Assembly (NCBI GenBank): GCA_035356615.1 | Contig: DAOQSN010000002.1 | Coordinates: forward strand, 186,001-250,000 | Length of the DNA stretch: 64,000 nucleotides | Direction: 5' to 3' | Source: JAKQDH01 sp029558835 | Lineage (GTDB): Bacteria; Planctomycetota; Phycisphaerae; UBA1845 | Part shown: one piece after another, positions 8,254 to 16,800 of the stretch | How the letters are laid out: each line of letters begins with the position of its first letter | How positions within the stretch are numbered: the stretch's first letter is position 1 | Notes under the pieces: model-generated | Told to the model about the DNA's origin: nothing | Databases searched by the model: none | Seen by the model: the letters and a program-made list of their open reading frames with translations, nothing else | Program-made: the position numbers and the translations under genes

Positions 8254-8510
8254 GATGCGTCCTCGCTCCGCGCCACCTCGTGGGCGCCGAGACCCCCAAA
8301 CGCGGCACCCACCCGCCCCGGCGGGCTGCCTGTTCGCCCACGCTACTCGGACCGCCGGAGCGGGTCCAGTACGCCACGCGTTTCCCCACGGCCCGCCCTT
8401 CGCAAAAAGCACGCTTCCCGACGGCTCGACATCGCGCGTGCAAAGCCGTAGAATCCCGTCGAGCAGGCATTACATAGCTCCACGCAATGCGGAAATCGGA
8501 CGACCGAGTT

Positions 8511-8615
8511 GGGTGGTATGGCCAAGTCCCGGCGCGCCGGGACCATGTTTTCGCTTGAGCGTGGCACTGGTTGCCGCCGCAGCATGCCGGCGCCTTCGGC
8601 TTGGGCATGCCACCC
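8511..8615. repeat. REPIN-like repeat, family A
   Basis: Left arm GGGTGGTATGGCCAAG continues into a perfect palindrome TCCCGGCGCGCCGGGA. The right arm is GCATGCCGGCGCCTTCGGC followed by TTGGGCATGCCACCC. The copy lies in the 430-base gap between divergent genes at 8253 and 8684, which otherwise holds only the ribosome site of the plus-strand gene. Confidence 0.85.
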
Positions 8616-8683
8616 ATCCGGTCTCCCAGTTGTGTGGTCTTGCTTCGCTGATATCAGCCGTGCAACGCATGGAGGTTGTTTCG

Positions 8684-9103
8684 ATGAAGTCCTTTCGTCA
8701 CGAGCTCTGGTTCGAGGTGCCGGCGCGGCGGGGGTTTATGAACATCACGGCCCCGGTCGAACAGGCCGTGCGCGACAGCGGCGTGCGCGAGGGGCTGTGC
8801 CTCGTCAACGCCATGCACATCACCGCCAGCGTGTTCATCAATGATGACGAGCCCGGCCTGCACGACGACTATGAACAGTGGCTCGAACGCCTCGCCCCGC
8901 ACGCCCCGACGAGCAACTACCGCCACAACCTCACCGGTGAGGACAACGCCGACGCCCACTTGAAACGCCAGGTGATGGGCCGCGAGGTCATGGTGGCCAT
9001 CACCGCCGGTCGGCTCGACTTCGGGCCCTGGGAGCAGATCTTCTACGGCGAGTTCGACGGCCGGCGCCGCAAACGGGTGCTCATCAAGATCATTGGCGAG
9101 TAA
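8684..9103 (+). CDS. yjbQ: YjbQ/UPF0047 family protein (secondary thiamine-phosphate synthase type)
   Basis: 139 residues, the usual length of the family, from an ATG with GGAGG eight bases upstream. Family hallmarks visible are LVNAMHITASVFIND, the YRHNLTGEDNADAHLKRQVMG region with its conserved Asn and His residues, and the C-terminal GPWEQIFYGEFDG block. In E. coli the homologue has weak thiamine-phosphate synthase activity; the physiological role is unsettled. It stands alone, followed by a GC-rich hairpin (about 9119-9143) and repeats, and there are no thiamine genes nearby. Confidence 0.9.
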   Translation: MKSFRHELWFEVPARRGFMNITAPVEQAVRDSGVREGLCLVNAMHITASVFINDDEPGLHDDYEQWLERLAPHAPTSNYRHNLTGEDNADAHLKRQVMGREVMVAITAGRLDFGPWEQIFYGEFDGRRRKRVLIKIIGE

Positions 9104-9525
9104 AGGCCCGTGCGCCGACCCCCCTCCCTCCCCGGGAGGGGTCGGCGAGGGTTGGGTCGGCGACCCGCTTTCAGCTATAAGCTATCAGCCATCACCTCTT
9201 GGTCGTCCGTTTTCAATCCTCTGCTCCGCGTCTGCTTTCCCGTGTGGGAGTGGTCACCGGTACCCCCTGCGCCGCTGCCCTTCTTCGTGCTCTTCGTGCT
9301 CTTCGTGGTGCAGCTCGGGAAGTCCGCGGCCCCGCGGCCCGCCCCCCCTCACCCTGCCCTCTCCCCCAAGGGGGCGAGGGGTTCTGAAACTGCTCGACGC
9401 CATGGGGAGACTGAGGGTCGGAAGGGGGTGGCATGGCCAAACGCAGCGCCGCCATGCCCGCTCCTGGGCGACCGGCCGGCCGGGTTGGACTTGCCCGAGC
9501 GGTCGGCCGCGGTATGCTCACCCCC
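9104..9525. repeat. Intergenic repeat cluster ahead of tilS
   Basis: In order: a hairpin CCCCTCCC/GGGAGGGG (about 9119-9138) that could end yjbQ transcription; an AGCTATAAGCTATCAGCC repeat (about 9173); a CTTCGTGCTCTTCGTGG repeat (about 9275-9310); a CCCTCTCC-type hairpin (about 9345-9385); and a single REPIN-A left arm (9424-9458). A possible promoter TTGCCC-N16-TATGCT ends only seven bases before the tilS ATG, which would make that mRNA nearly leaderless. Confidence 0.7.
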
Positions 9526-11001
9526 ATGCACAAGGCCCTGGCCCAGGAACTGCTCAACGAGCGCCTGCTGACGGAGACGGACACCGTCGTGGTCGGCGTC
9601 TCCGGCGGGGCGGATTCGACGGCCCTGCTGCACCTGCTGCTGGACCTCAACCTCCGGCTGGGCTGGCAGCTTAAGCTGCACGCCGCCCACCTGAACCACC
9701 GTCTGCGGGGCGCGGCCGCCGAGCAGGATGCCGCCTTCGTGCAGGCCGCCGCCGACCACCTCGCCCTGCCGTGCACCATCGAAATCCGTGACATTGCCCA
9801 GCTCGCCGAGCAGCAGGGCGGGGGCATTGAGGAAGTCGCCCGCGAGGAGCGGTACGCTTTCTTCGAGCGCGTCTGCACGCAGATCGGCGCGGCGGTGGTG
9901 GCCGTCGGTCACCACGCGGACGACAACACCGAGACCATTCTGCACCGCATCCTGCGGGGCACCGGCCTGCGCGGCCTGCGCGGTATTCACCGGGCGCGTC
10001 CGCTGCGGCCGGCAAGCCCGATCCGCGTCATCCGCCCGCTGCTGCGCTTTCCGCGGCGCCTGCTGCTGCAATACCTGGCCGACGCGGGCATCGCCTTCCG
10101 GGAGGACGAGACGAACCGCTCGACGGAGGCGATGCGCAACCGCATCCGCCACCTCGTCCTGCCGCTCATCGAGGAGCAGATCAACCCCCAGGCACGCGAC
10201 GCCCTGCTGCGTCTGGCGGAGCAGGCGGGCTGGCACGAGGATTTTCTCCAGGAGACGGTGCGGCGCATCCTCGACAGTCTTATCCTGGTGCATACCGATC
10301 AACGCCTGATTCTCAGTGTTCCGGGTCTGGCGCGGCGCAGTCGCATCGTGCAGACCGAGCTGGTCCGCCAGTTCTACACCGCCTTCGGGCTGGGCGAGCA
10401 GAACCTGTCGTTTCATCACATCGTGTCGGTGCTCGATCTGATTGCGGACCCCACGAGCGGACGCCAGGCGCAGTTGCCCGGCGGCCTCCTGGTAGAGAAG
10501 CGTTACGATCAGTTGATCCTGGCCTTGCCCTCGGAGGAGCCGCGCGAGGTCGGAGCACCGGAGATCGAGTTGCGGGTACCCGGCCAGACGCACCTGCCGT
10601 TGCACGAGCTGGACCTGCACTGCGCGATCGAGCCGCCCCCGCCGGGCGGGATTCCGCGTCCTGTCCCGGGCACATTTGAAACGGAGGCGTACCTGGACTT
10701 CGCCGCGCTCCAACCCCCGCTGGTGTTGCGTTCCCGACGGCCGGGGGACCGCTTCTGGCCGCTGGGTGCGCCCGGTTCCAAGAAGGTCTCGGATTTCCTC
10801 ATTGATGCCAAGGTGGAGCCGCAGGAGCGTGAGCGCGTGCTGCTGCTCTGCGATCACTTCGGGCCGGTATGGGTCATTGGCTACCGCATCGACGAGCGCG
10901 CCAAAGTCACCGGGCAGACCCAACAGGTGCTCCACCTGCGCGCGCATCGTCTGCCGACCGACTCACGACCCCTCTCCCCCCGGGGGGAGAGGGCGGGGTG
11001 A
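9526..11001 (+). CDS. tilS: tRNA(Ile)-lysidine synthase TilS
   Basis: 491 residues. It converts C34 of tRNA-Ile(CAU) to lysidine using ATP and lysine, allowing AUA decoding; cytosolic. The PP-loop SGGADS lies at residues 26-31, and VGHHADDNTET and the TilS C-terminal domain signature RSRRPGDRFWPLGAPGSKK are clear. The ATG at 9526 is preferred because upstream codons translate the REPIN arm; ATG 9514 is an alternative. The last dozen residues (ending PLSPRGERAG) are encoded by a CCCTCTCC-type repeat that also supplies the stop codon, so the native end has been replaced. Confidence 0.95.
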   Translation: MHKALAQELLNERLLTETDTVVVGVSGGADSTALLHLLLDLNLRLGWQLKLHAAHLNHRLRGAAAEQDAAFVQAAADHLALPCTIEIRDIAQLAEQQGGGIEEVAREERYAFFERVCTQIGAAVVAVGHHADDNTETILHRILRGTGLRGLRGIHRARPLRPASPIRVIRPLLRFPRRLLLQYLADAGIAFREDETNRSTEAMRNRIRHLVLPLIEEQINPQARDALLRLAEQAGWHEDFLQETVRRILDSLILVHTDQRLILSVPGLARRSRIVQTELVRQFYTAFGLGEQNLSFHHIVSVLDLIADPTSGRQAQLPGGLLVEKRYDQLILALPSEEPREVGAPEIELRVPGQTHLPLHELDLHCAIEPPPPGGIPRPVPGTFETEAYLDFAALQPPLVLRSRRPGDRFWPLGAPGSKKVSDFLIDAKVEPQERERVLLLCDHFGPVWVIGYRIDERAKVTGQTQQVLHLRAHRLPTDSRPLSPRGERAG

Positions 11002-11204
11002 CGGGGGGCAGGCCGCAGATGCCGGGACTGTCCGAATTGCACCACGAAGGGCACGAAGAGCACAAAGAGAGGCAGCGGTGGAGGGGGCACCGGTGACCAC
11101 TCCCCCACGGGAAGGCAAGCGCGGAATTGATGACTGAGAACTGACGACTGACAACTGGTGACTGAAAGCTCCTGGCTTAGAGCTTATAGCTGATAGCCCA
11201 CTCC
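10966..11204. repeat. Repeat cluster after tilS
   Basis: A perfect palindrome of CTCTCCCCC and GGGGGAGAG with GCGGGGTGACGGGG behind it overlaps the tilS stop. It is followed by an ACCACGAAGGGCACGAAGAG repeat (about 11040-11075) and a run of near-tandem CTGA-rich units (ACTGAGAACTGACGACTGAC, about 11125-11165), then AGCTTATAGCTGATAGCC, the inverse of the copy at 9173. The first hairpin may act as a terminator. Confidence 0.7.
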
Positions 11205-12500
11205 GTGAGGCTCCGCGTGACCGGGCGTCAACCCCAACCCAGTTCCTCGCCTGGCGCCCCGGCGCGGGTGCCAAGGCGTTGGCTGCTTCTCATATTCCTT
11301 CTCGCTTTTTCCCTGCGTGCCGGCTGGGGCACCTGGCGCCTCGCCGGCTCAGATGACACCACGCGCCTGGAGTTCCCCGACGAGCAACAGTACTGGCTGA
11401 TGGCACAGTCTCTGTATTCCGGCGACGGGCTCGTGGACGAACTCGGCTTCCGGGCAACGCGGATGCCGTTGTATCCCGCATTATTGGCGTTGTCGGCCGG
11501 ATCGGCGCACGGCGTCATCTGGGCGAAGGCGTGGCATTGGGTGGTCGGAGCCCTGGCGGCTGCGCTGGCTATGTACCTGGCCGGCGCGATGTTCGACCGG
11601 CGCGTGGCGCTGGGGGCGGGTCTCTGGGTCGCGTGTGACCCATTCCTGGTGTTCTTCTCGTCGCTGCTGCTTACCGAAACCCTCAGCATCGCCCTGCTGC
11701 TCGCGCTGTGGATAGCAGCCTGGCCGATCTGGCGGGCGGCGGATGCCCGCGGCTCGTGGCCACGCTGGCTGGCAGTCGCCGCCCTGGCCGTCGCCTGCGT
11801 GTACGCGCGGGAATCGTCGGCGGGTCTGATCGGACTGCTGCTGGTCCTGCTCATCGGGCGTCATCGAGGACGCCGCCGCGTGGTGGCGGGCGCGGCCGGG
11901 GTAGCCGGCTTGGTCGTGCTGGCCCTGCTCCCCTGGGCGTGGCGCAACCAGCACGTCACCGGCGACTTCTGCTTCCTGACGCACCGCGGGGGCATCTCCC
12001 TGTACGACGGCGTCGGCCCCCAAGCCCGCGGCGACAGCGACCTCGGCGACATCAAGCAGATGCCGGCCGTCCAGGGCCTCAATGAAGTCGAGTGGAACCG
12101 CTACTTCCTGCGCGAGGCAAAGCGGGCGATGGCCGCCGACCCCGGCCGCATCGCACGCCTCGCTGTCGTCAAGTGGGCCCGCCTGTGGAACCCGATCCCC
12201 AACGTCGAGACGTACCAGTCCGCGGTCATTCGCCTGCTCGCCGCCGCCTGGACGCTTCCCACCTTCGCACTGGCGGCCGCGGCGGTTATCCTGCTGGGGT
12301 GCCGCCGGGACGGGCGCGGCGGCGGAGTCGTGCTCTGGCTCCTGCTGCCGGCGTTGTACGCGACGGCTTTGCACGCGTTGTTTGTCGGCAGCGTCCGCTA
12401 CCGGCTGGGCGCAATGCCGATGCTGGAGGTCCTGGCCGCCTGGGCACTGGTGGAATTGTGGGGCCGCTGTTGTCGGCGGCTTCGTACCCATGACGTCTGA
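11205..12500 (+). CDS. GT39/ArnT-like membrane glycosyltransferase
   Basis: 431 residues from a GTG. About ten hydrophobic segments span the protein. The Asp-Glu pair at residues 59-60 (EFPDEQQYW), in the first outside loop after the N-terminal helix, matches the catalytic acidic pair of the dolichyl/undecaprenyl-phosphate-sugar GT-C transferases (PMT/ArnT). Such enzymes move a sugar from a lipid carrier onto an acceptor on the outer face of the membrane; donor and acceptor cannot be told here. It overlaps the AsmA-like gene by 11 bases, so the two are coupled. The start is uncertain by a few codons. Confidence 0.75.
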   Translation: MRLRVTGRQPQPSSSPGAPARVPRRWLLLIFLLAFSLRAGWGTWRLAGSDDTTRLEFPDEQQYWLMAQSLYSGDGLVDELGFRATRMPLYPALLALSAGSAHGVIWAKAWHWVVGALAAALAMYLAGAMFDRRVALGAGLWVACDPFLVFFSSLLLTETLSIALLLALWIAAWPIWRAADARGSWPRWLAVAALAVACVYARESSAGLIGLLLVLLIGRHRGRRRVVAGAAGVAGLVVLALLPWAWRNQHVTGDFCFLTHRGGISLYDGVGPQARGDSDLGDIKQMPAVQGLNEVEWNRYFLREAKRAMAADPGRIARLAVVKWARLWNPIPNVETYQSAVIRLLAAAWTLPTFALAAAAVILLGCRRDGRGGGVVLWLLLPALYATALHALFVGSVRYRLGAMPMLEVLAAWALVELWGRCCRRLRTHDV

Positions 12501-15500
12501 ACCCGACCAACCCTTGCGCCGCCGACGTCGGTGGCGCGTCGTGGCGCTGCTCATCGTGGTCGGCATGCTGGCGGCCGGGCTGTGGCTGTACCTGCACCGC
12601 ATCGACCCGGTGCGCATCGGCGCCGAAGCCACCCGGTACCTGCAACAGTACGTCAGCGGCGAAGTCCGCATTGACCACGCCTCCTTCTCCTGGCTGGGCG
12701 GCGTCAACCTCTACGACGTCGCCCTGTACGAGGCGTCGAAGAACGGGACGGCCGCAGTCGACAACGCGACGCGGGAGCCCGTGTTGTCATGCCGGCGGAT
12801 TGAGCTGACGCATGACCCGCTGGCGCTGTTGTGGGGCGAGTGGCGCGTCCGCTCGGTCATCGCCCACGCGCCGCACGGCCTCATCGTTCGCCGGGCGCAC
12901 GACCAGCGAACCAACCTGGCCGGGCTGCTCACCCCGCTCGAAGCTCCCACCCTCGGCGACCACGTGCCGACGCTGCCCACGGTCGAGCTGCGCGACGCCC
13001 GCTTCACCGTCGTCCGGCGCGTCGCCGACGAGGAACGCATCATCGACGACCTGCGGCTGACCGTTCGGGCGCGCTCGGCCTCACCCGGCTCGACGTTGTA
13101 CGATATCGTCTGGCAGGAGTACGGGCCCCAGCCCGTCAGCGGCCACTCCCAGTGGGACCTCCGCAGCGGCGTCCTCCGCAACATCGACGGCGGCCTGCCC
13201 TGGATGTCCATCGAGTCCGTCATGTTCGCCATCGATGCCGGCTACGACGGCGCCGGAAGCTGGTGCGACCTGCTCGGCCTGGACGGGCGCGTCCGCGCCC
13301 GCGACTTCGTGTTGGGAAGCCCGGAGGCAGCCGAGCGCTCCGCCACCATCGTCCTCGAACGCGCCTCGATCTCGATCCCGATTGACCGCTCCGAGCGCTC
13401 CCTCGCCCCGGCCGAGCGCTATCTGCGCTTCGACCGGGCGGAAGGCACCCTCAAGGTCACGCCCGACGCCATCCACGCCGACTTCCGCGCTGCGTTCCAC
13501 GGCAGCGCGTGCCGCGTGGCGGCCGTGCTGCACAGCAACCTCGCCGACATCGCCACGCTGGACGACGTGGCCTTCGACGCCGAGTTGGCCGTCGAGGGCC
13601 TTTCGTTGCCGCTGTCCGGCCCCGAGGCCCCGCCCGATCATGCCCGCTTCATCCAGCGCTGGCAGAGGCTTCAAGAGTTCTACGTTGATTACCAGCCGGC
13701 CGGTGTGGTGGACTTCGAAGCCAAGGTACACAAACCCGCCGGCCCCGCGACACCCGTCGTCCTCGAGCACGCCCGCCTAACGGCGCGCAACGCGACGACC
13801 GTCTGCCGGTTCTTCGCCTATCCGCTCACCGACGTGACCGGTGTCATTGAGTCCACCGCCGATGGCGTCTTCATTCGCGCCATCCGCGGCCGCCACGACG
13901 GCGGCGACGTGCAGATCGACGGCTGGCTGGAGGCCCCCCTGCTTGAAGTGCCGGCCACACTCACCATCGCCGGGCGGAACATCCCCCTCGACCATGCGCT
14001 CTACCAGACCCTGGACCCGCCGCACCGGTCCCTGTGGGACCAGTTCACGCCGGCGGGCAGGGTCAATGTGGACGTGTCGCTCACCCGACCGCGCGGCACG
14101 CGCGACGCCCTGCCGGCATTTGCCGGACGCGTCGCACTGGCTTTCGATGACCTCACCGCCTGCTACGTGCACTTCCCATACCCGCTCGAACACGTCCGCG
14201 GCCGGCTCACGCTGGAGTCCGGCCGGCTGGTGATCAGCGAACTACAGAGTGCACGCGGTGCCGCGCGCCTGGAGGCTGAGGGTTATGCCGACCTCGCCGA
14301 CGAGGGCGTTCGGGATCTGCAATTGCATCTACAGGCCTACGAATTGCCGCTCGATCAAACATTGCTGGACGCGCTGCCGCCGGCGCCGGCGCGGCTGGTG
14401 CAGCGCTTCCACCCCGACGGCACCTGCGACGTAGACACCCGCATCAACTTCGACCCCGGCACGCGGAACCTGCGCCACGACTCCACCGTTCAACTACACG
14501 ACGTCTCCATCCGCCACGACGCCCTGCCCATCCCGGTCACCGCGATCGGCGGCACGCTGCACCTGACCCCCGACCGAGTCGAAGTCAGCAACGCCACCGG
14601 CCGCACCGACGGAGCCGCCCTGACCCTGGAGGGCTGGAGCATGCTGACCCGCGACGCCGAAACCCGGGAGCACGAGCCGCCCGCCGGGTCCCGGGCGGTC
14701 TTCCGCGGCACCGCGCGCAACCTGCGCCTCGACGACGCGCTCATCGCTACGTTGCCCGCGGCCATCCAGGAGATGCTGCCGCCCTGGCAGCTCGCCGGTT
14801 CGCTCGACACGGAGCTGGCGCTCCAATGGGACTCCGGCCGCGAGCCCTCGCCCCTCACCGTGCAGGCCGACGCCAGACTGGAGGGCTTCACGCTGCGCCA
14901 CCCGCACTTCCCGCTACCCTTCGAACAGGTCAGCGGCCACGTCGTACTCGATGAGCAAGGCCCCTCCCAGGCCGGCCTCAGCGGGTCGTACGGCGACGCA
15001 GTGGTCAGCCTCGACCTCGAAGCGAGCCGCGACGCCGACCCGGCCGAGGGAACCCTGCGCGTCCATGCCACCAACGTGACACTTGATCAAACCGTCCGTT
15101 CCCTGCTGCCCGAACGCCTGCGCCCCGGCTGGGATCGTCTCGCCCCGCAGGGCACCATCGACCTCGAACTGCATGACTTGCGTTTCCGCCGGCAGTCCCC
15201 CGCCACACCCGAGCAGCCCCAGCGGCTCTGGTGGGTCGACGGCGCCGTGCGCCTGCGCGACGTGGCCTGCGCGAGCCTCGCGGGCAGTCGCCACCTGCAC
15301 GGCACGCTCACCTGCACCGGCCGGCTCGTCGATCAACTCGGCGGGGCCGTCCTGAAGGGCACGCTCGACCTCCAGCAGGGGGAGTTGCACGCTCGCCGGA
15401 TCGAGGACCTCTCCGCCCGCTGGACTTATCTCCAGGCCGCCGGTGGTGATGGACGCTTCACGCTCGACGACGTGGTCGCCCGCTTGTACGAGGGCTACCT

Positions 15501-16197
15501 TTCCGCCGCCGTCGAACTGGCCGTCACGCCCACTCGAACGCATTACACCTGCACTGCCACCACGCGGGGCATGCAGTTGGGGCCCTTCCTCAACGCCCTG
15601 GCGGCCACCGACGTGCGCCGTCAGGCCCTGGACGCCGGCGGACGCGCGGATGTGTACCTCTACCTCACCGGCACCCTCGGCGTCCCCGCCAGCCGGCGCG
15701 GCGGCGGCAACCTCGAAATCGCCGCAGGACGCTTCTACCGCCTGCCCGTCATGGCGACCATCCTGCACGTCATCAACCTCACCCTGCCGGAGGATGACGT
15801 CTTCGACGATGGCCGGGCGGAGTTCTTCATCGTGGGCGACCGCATGGAAATCAAGCGCGTGATGCTCTGGAGTGAAGCGCTGGCCTTCGCCGGGTCGGGC
15901 ACCTTGAACCTCAGCGATCAACACCTTGATCTGCATCTGGTGAGCGTCAACCCGCACCGCGGGCCGCGCGTGCCGCTGCTGACGGACTTCCTCGACGGCG
16001 CGTCCGGCGAGCTGATGCAATTGACCGTCGTGGGCCCCCTCTGGCGGCCCAGCGTCTCTGCCCGCCCGCTGCCTCGTCTCGATGCCGAGATGAAATCCCT
16101 CTTCCGCTGGAAGAAGGAGCCGCTCACCCCAACCGCACCCACGGAAGCGCCACAGCCCGCCGACGCCGCGCCCACCGACAAGCCACCGCGGTCCTGA
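12490..16197 (+). CDS. Large AsmA-like membrane-anchored protein
   Basis: 1235 residues from ATG 12490, overlapping the upstream gene by 11 bases. A basic N-terminus and one membrane helix (about 16-34) are followed by a long region of repeated beta-type modules, each starting with a phrase such as FDVDT or GRVNVDV and containing an LPLDQ/IPLDHAL motif at about 100-150 residue spacing. The C-terminal 250 residues have the AsmA-like C-terminal signature (GGGNLEIAAGRFYRLPVMATIL, then FDDGRAEFFIVGDRM). AsmA/TamB/YhdP proteins bridge inner and outer membranes and move phospholipids. The coupled glycosyltransferase suggests an envelope role. The exact family is inferred. Confidence 0.75.
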   Translation: MTSEPDQPLRRRRRWRVVALLIVVGMLAAGLWLYLHRIDPVRIGAEATRYLQQYVSGEVRIDHASFSWLGGVNLYDVALYEASKNGTAAVDNATREPVLSCRRIELTHDPLALLWGEWRVRSVIAHAPHGLIVRRAHDQRTNLAGLLTPLEAPTLGDHVPTLPTVELRDARFTVVRRVADEERIIDDLRLTVRARSASPGSTLYDIVWQEYGPQPVSGHSQWDLRSGVLRNIDGGLPWMSIESVMFAIDAGYDGAGSWCDLLGLDGRVRARDFVLGSPEAAERSATIVLERASISIPIDRSERSLAPAERYLRFDRAEGTLKVTPDAIHADFRAAFHGSACRVAAVLHSNLADIATLDDVAFDAELAVEGLSLPLSGPEAPPDHARFIQRWQRLQEFYVDYQPAGVVDFEAKVHKPAGPATPVVLEHARLTARNATTVCRFFAYPLTDVTGVIESTADGVFIRAIRGRHDGGDVQIDGWLEAPLLEVPATLTIAGRNIPLDHALYQTLDPPHRSLWDQFTPAGRVNVDVSLTRPRGTRDALPAFAGRVALAFDDLTACYVHFPYPLEHVRGRLTLESGRLVISELQSARGAARLEAEGYADLADEGVRDLQLHLQAYELPLDQTLLDALPPAPARLVQRFHPDGTCDVDTRINFDPGTRNLRHDSTVQLHDVSIRHDALPIPVTAIGGTLHLTPDRVEVSNATGRTDGAALTLEGWSMLTRDAETREHEPPAGSRAVFRGTARNLRLDDALIATLPAAIQEMLPPWQLAGSLDTELALQWDSGREPSPLTVQADARLEGFTLRHPHFPLPFEQVSGHVVLDEQGPSQAGLSGSYGDAVVSLDLEASRDADPAEGTLRVHATNVTLDQTVRSLLPERLRPGWDRLAPQGTIDLELHDLRFRRQSPATPEQPQRLWWVDGAVRLRDVACASLAGSRHLHGTLTCTGRLVDQLGGAVLKGTLDLQQGELHARRIEDLSARWTYLQAAGGDGRFTLDDVVARLYEGYLSAAVELAVTPTRTHYTCTATTRGMQLGPFLNALAATDVRRQALDAGGRADVYLYLTGTLGVPASRRGGGNLEIAAGRFYRLPVMATILHVINLTLPEDDVFDDGRAEFFIVGDRMEIKRVMLWSEALAFAGSGTLNLSDQHLDLHLVSVNPHRGPRVPLLTDFLDGASGELMQLTVVGPLWRPSVSARPLPRLDAEMKSLFRWKKEPLTPTAPTEAPQPADAAPTDKPPRS

Positions 16198-16237
16198 TCG
16201 ACGCGAGGCCCAGGCCGGGTCTGCACCCCTCTCCCGC

Positions 16238-16482
16238 GTATGTGTTTAGCGTCTTTGGCGTTGTGGGTGCCATGCTTACCCGCGACCGCGGTCGCGGGTA
16301 AGCATGCCTCTGCCTGCCGCAGCACCTGCCCACCCCCGCCTGCGGCGGGTGAGGGCATGGCACCCACGCTAAACACGTACTCTCCCGTCGGGAGAGGAGT
16401 AGGGGTGAGGGCGGCGGTGGCGAAGGCGCCCGCCGCGTGGACAAGCCCGCTCGCCCGTCACGCGGGAGACGCTGAACACGTA
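16238..16482. repeat. Composite repeat: family B followed by family C
   Basis: Family B (about 16238-16380) has outer inverted ends GTATGTGTTTAGCGT and ACGCTAAACACGTAC, inner ends GGGTGCCATGC and GCATGGCACCC, a perfect palindrome from TGCTTACCCGCGACC through GGTCGCGGGTAAGCA, and a second hairpin CACCCCCGCC/GGCGGGTG. Family C (about 16378-16482) starts with CTCTCCCGTCGGGAGAG, continues with GGGTGAGGGCGGCGG, and ends in GACGCTGAACACGTAC, the same outer motif as family B. Confidence 0.85.
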
Positions 16483-16644
16483 CCGAACTCCAGCCCGCGC
16501 GGTACGCAGAAGCCCGGCAGGTGGTGCGCCGGCGCACCGCCGTTTGCGATTCCATGCCGCCGATCCGAACGGTGACCGTCAGGGAGCGGACAAACACCGG
16601 TATCTTGATCGCCCCAATGGGCCCCCGCGAAGGGGAAACCGGGC

Positions 16645-16744
16645 GGGTGGCATGCCCAAGCCGAAGGCGCCGGCATGCTGGTGTAGATGGGAGCTTCAGG
16701 CACGGCAGCAGGCATGGCGGCGCAGCGCTTGGCCATGCCACCCC
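16645..16744. repeat. REPIN-like repeat, family A, inverted copy
   Basis: The copy is in reverse order: GGGTGGCATGCCCAAGCC ... CCGGCATGC first, and GCATGGCGGCGC ... GCTTGGCCATGCCACCC last, with about 40 bases between. It completes the 603-base gap 16198-16800, in which no gene is supported. Confidence 0.85.
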
Positions 16745-16800
16745 ACGCCGTTGGCCGGTTTCCTGATTCGGTGGAACTCTATTTGGCTGCGCGCGTTGAC

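Noticed and set aside
9349..10947. Long minus-strand open frame opposite tilS (about 530 codons)
   Set aside because: It mirrors tilS and is open only because GC-rich codons rarely give stops on the other strand; the sequence has no protein features, whereas tilS is certain.
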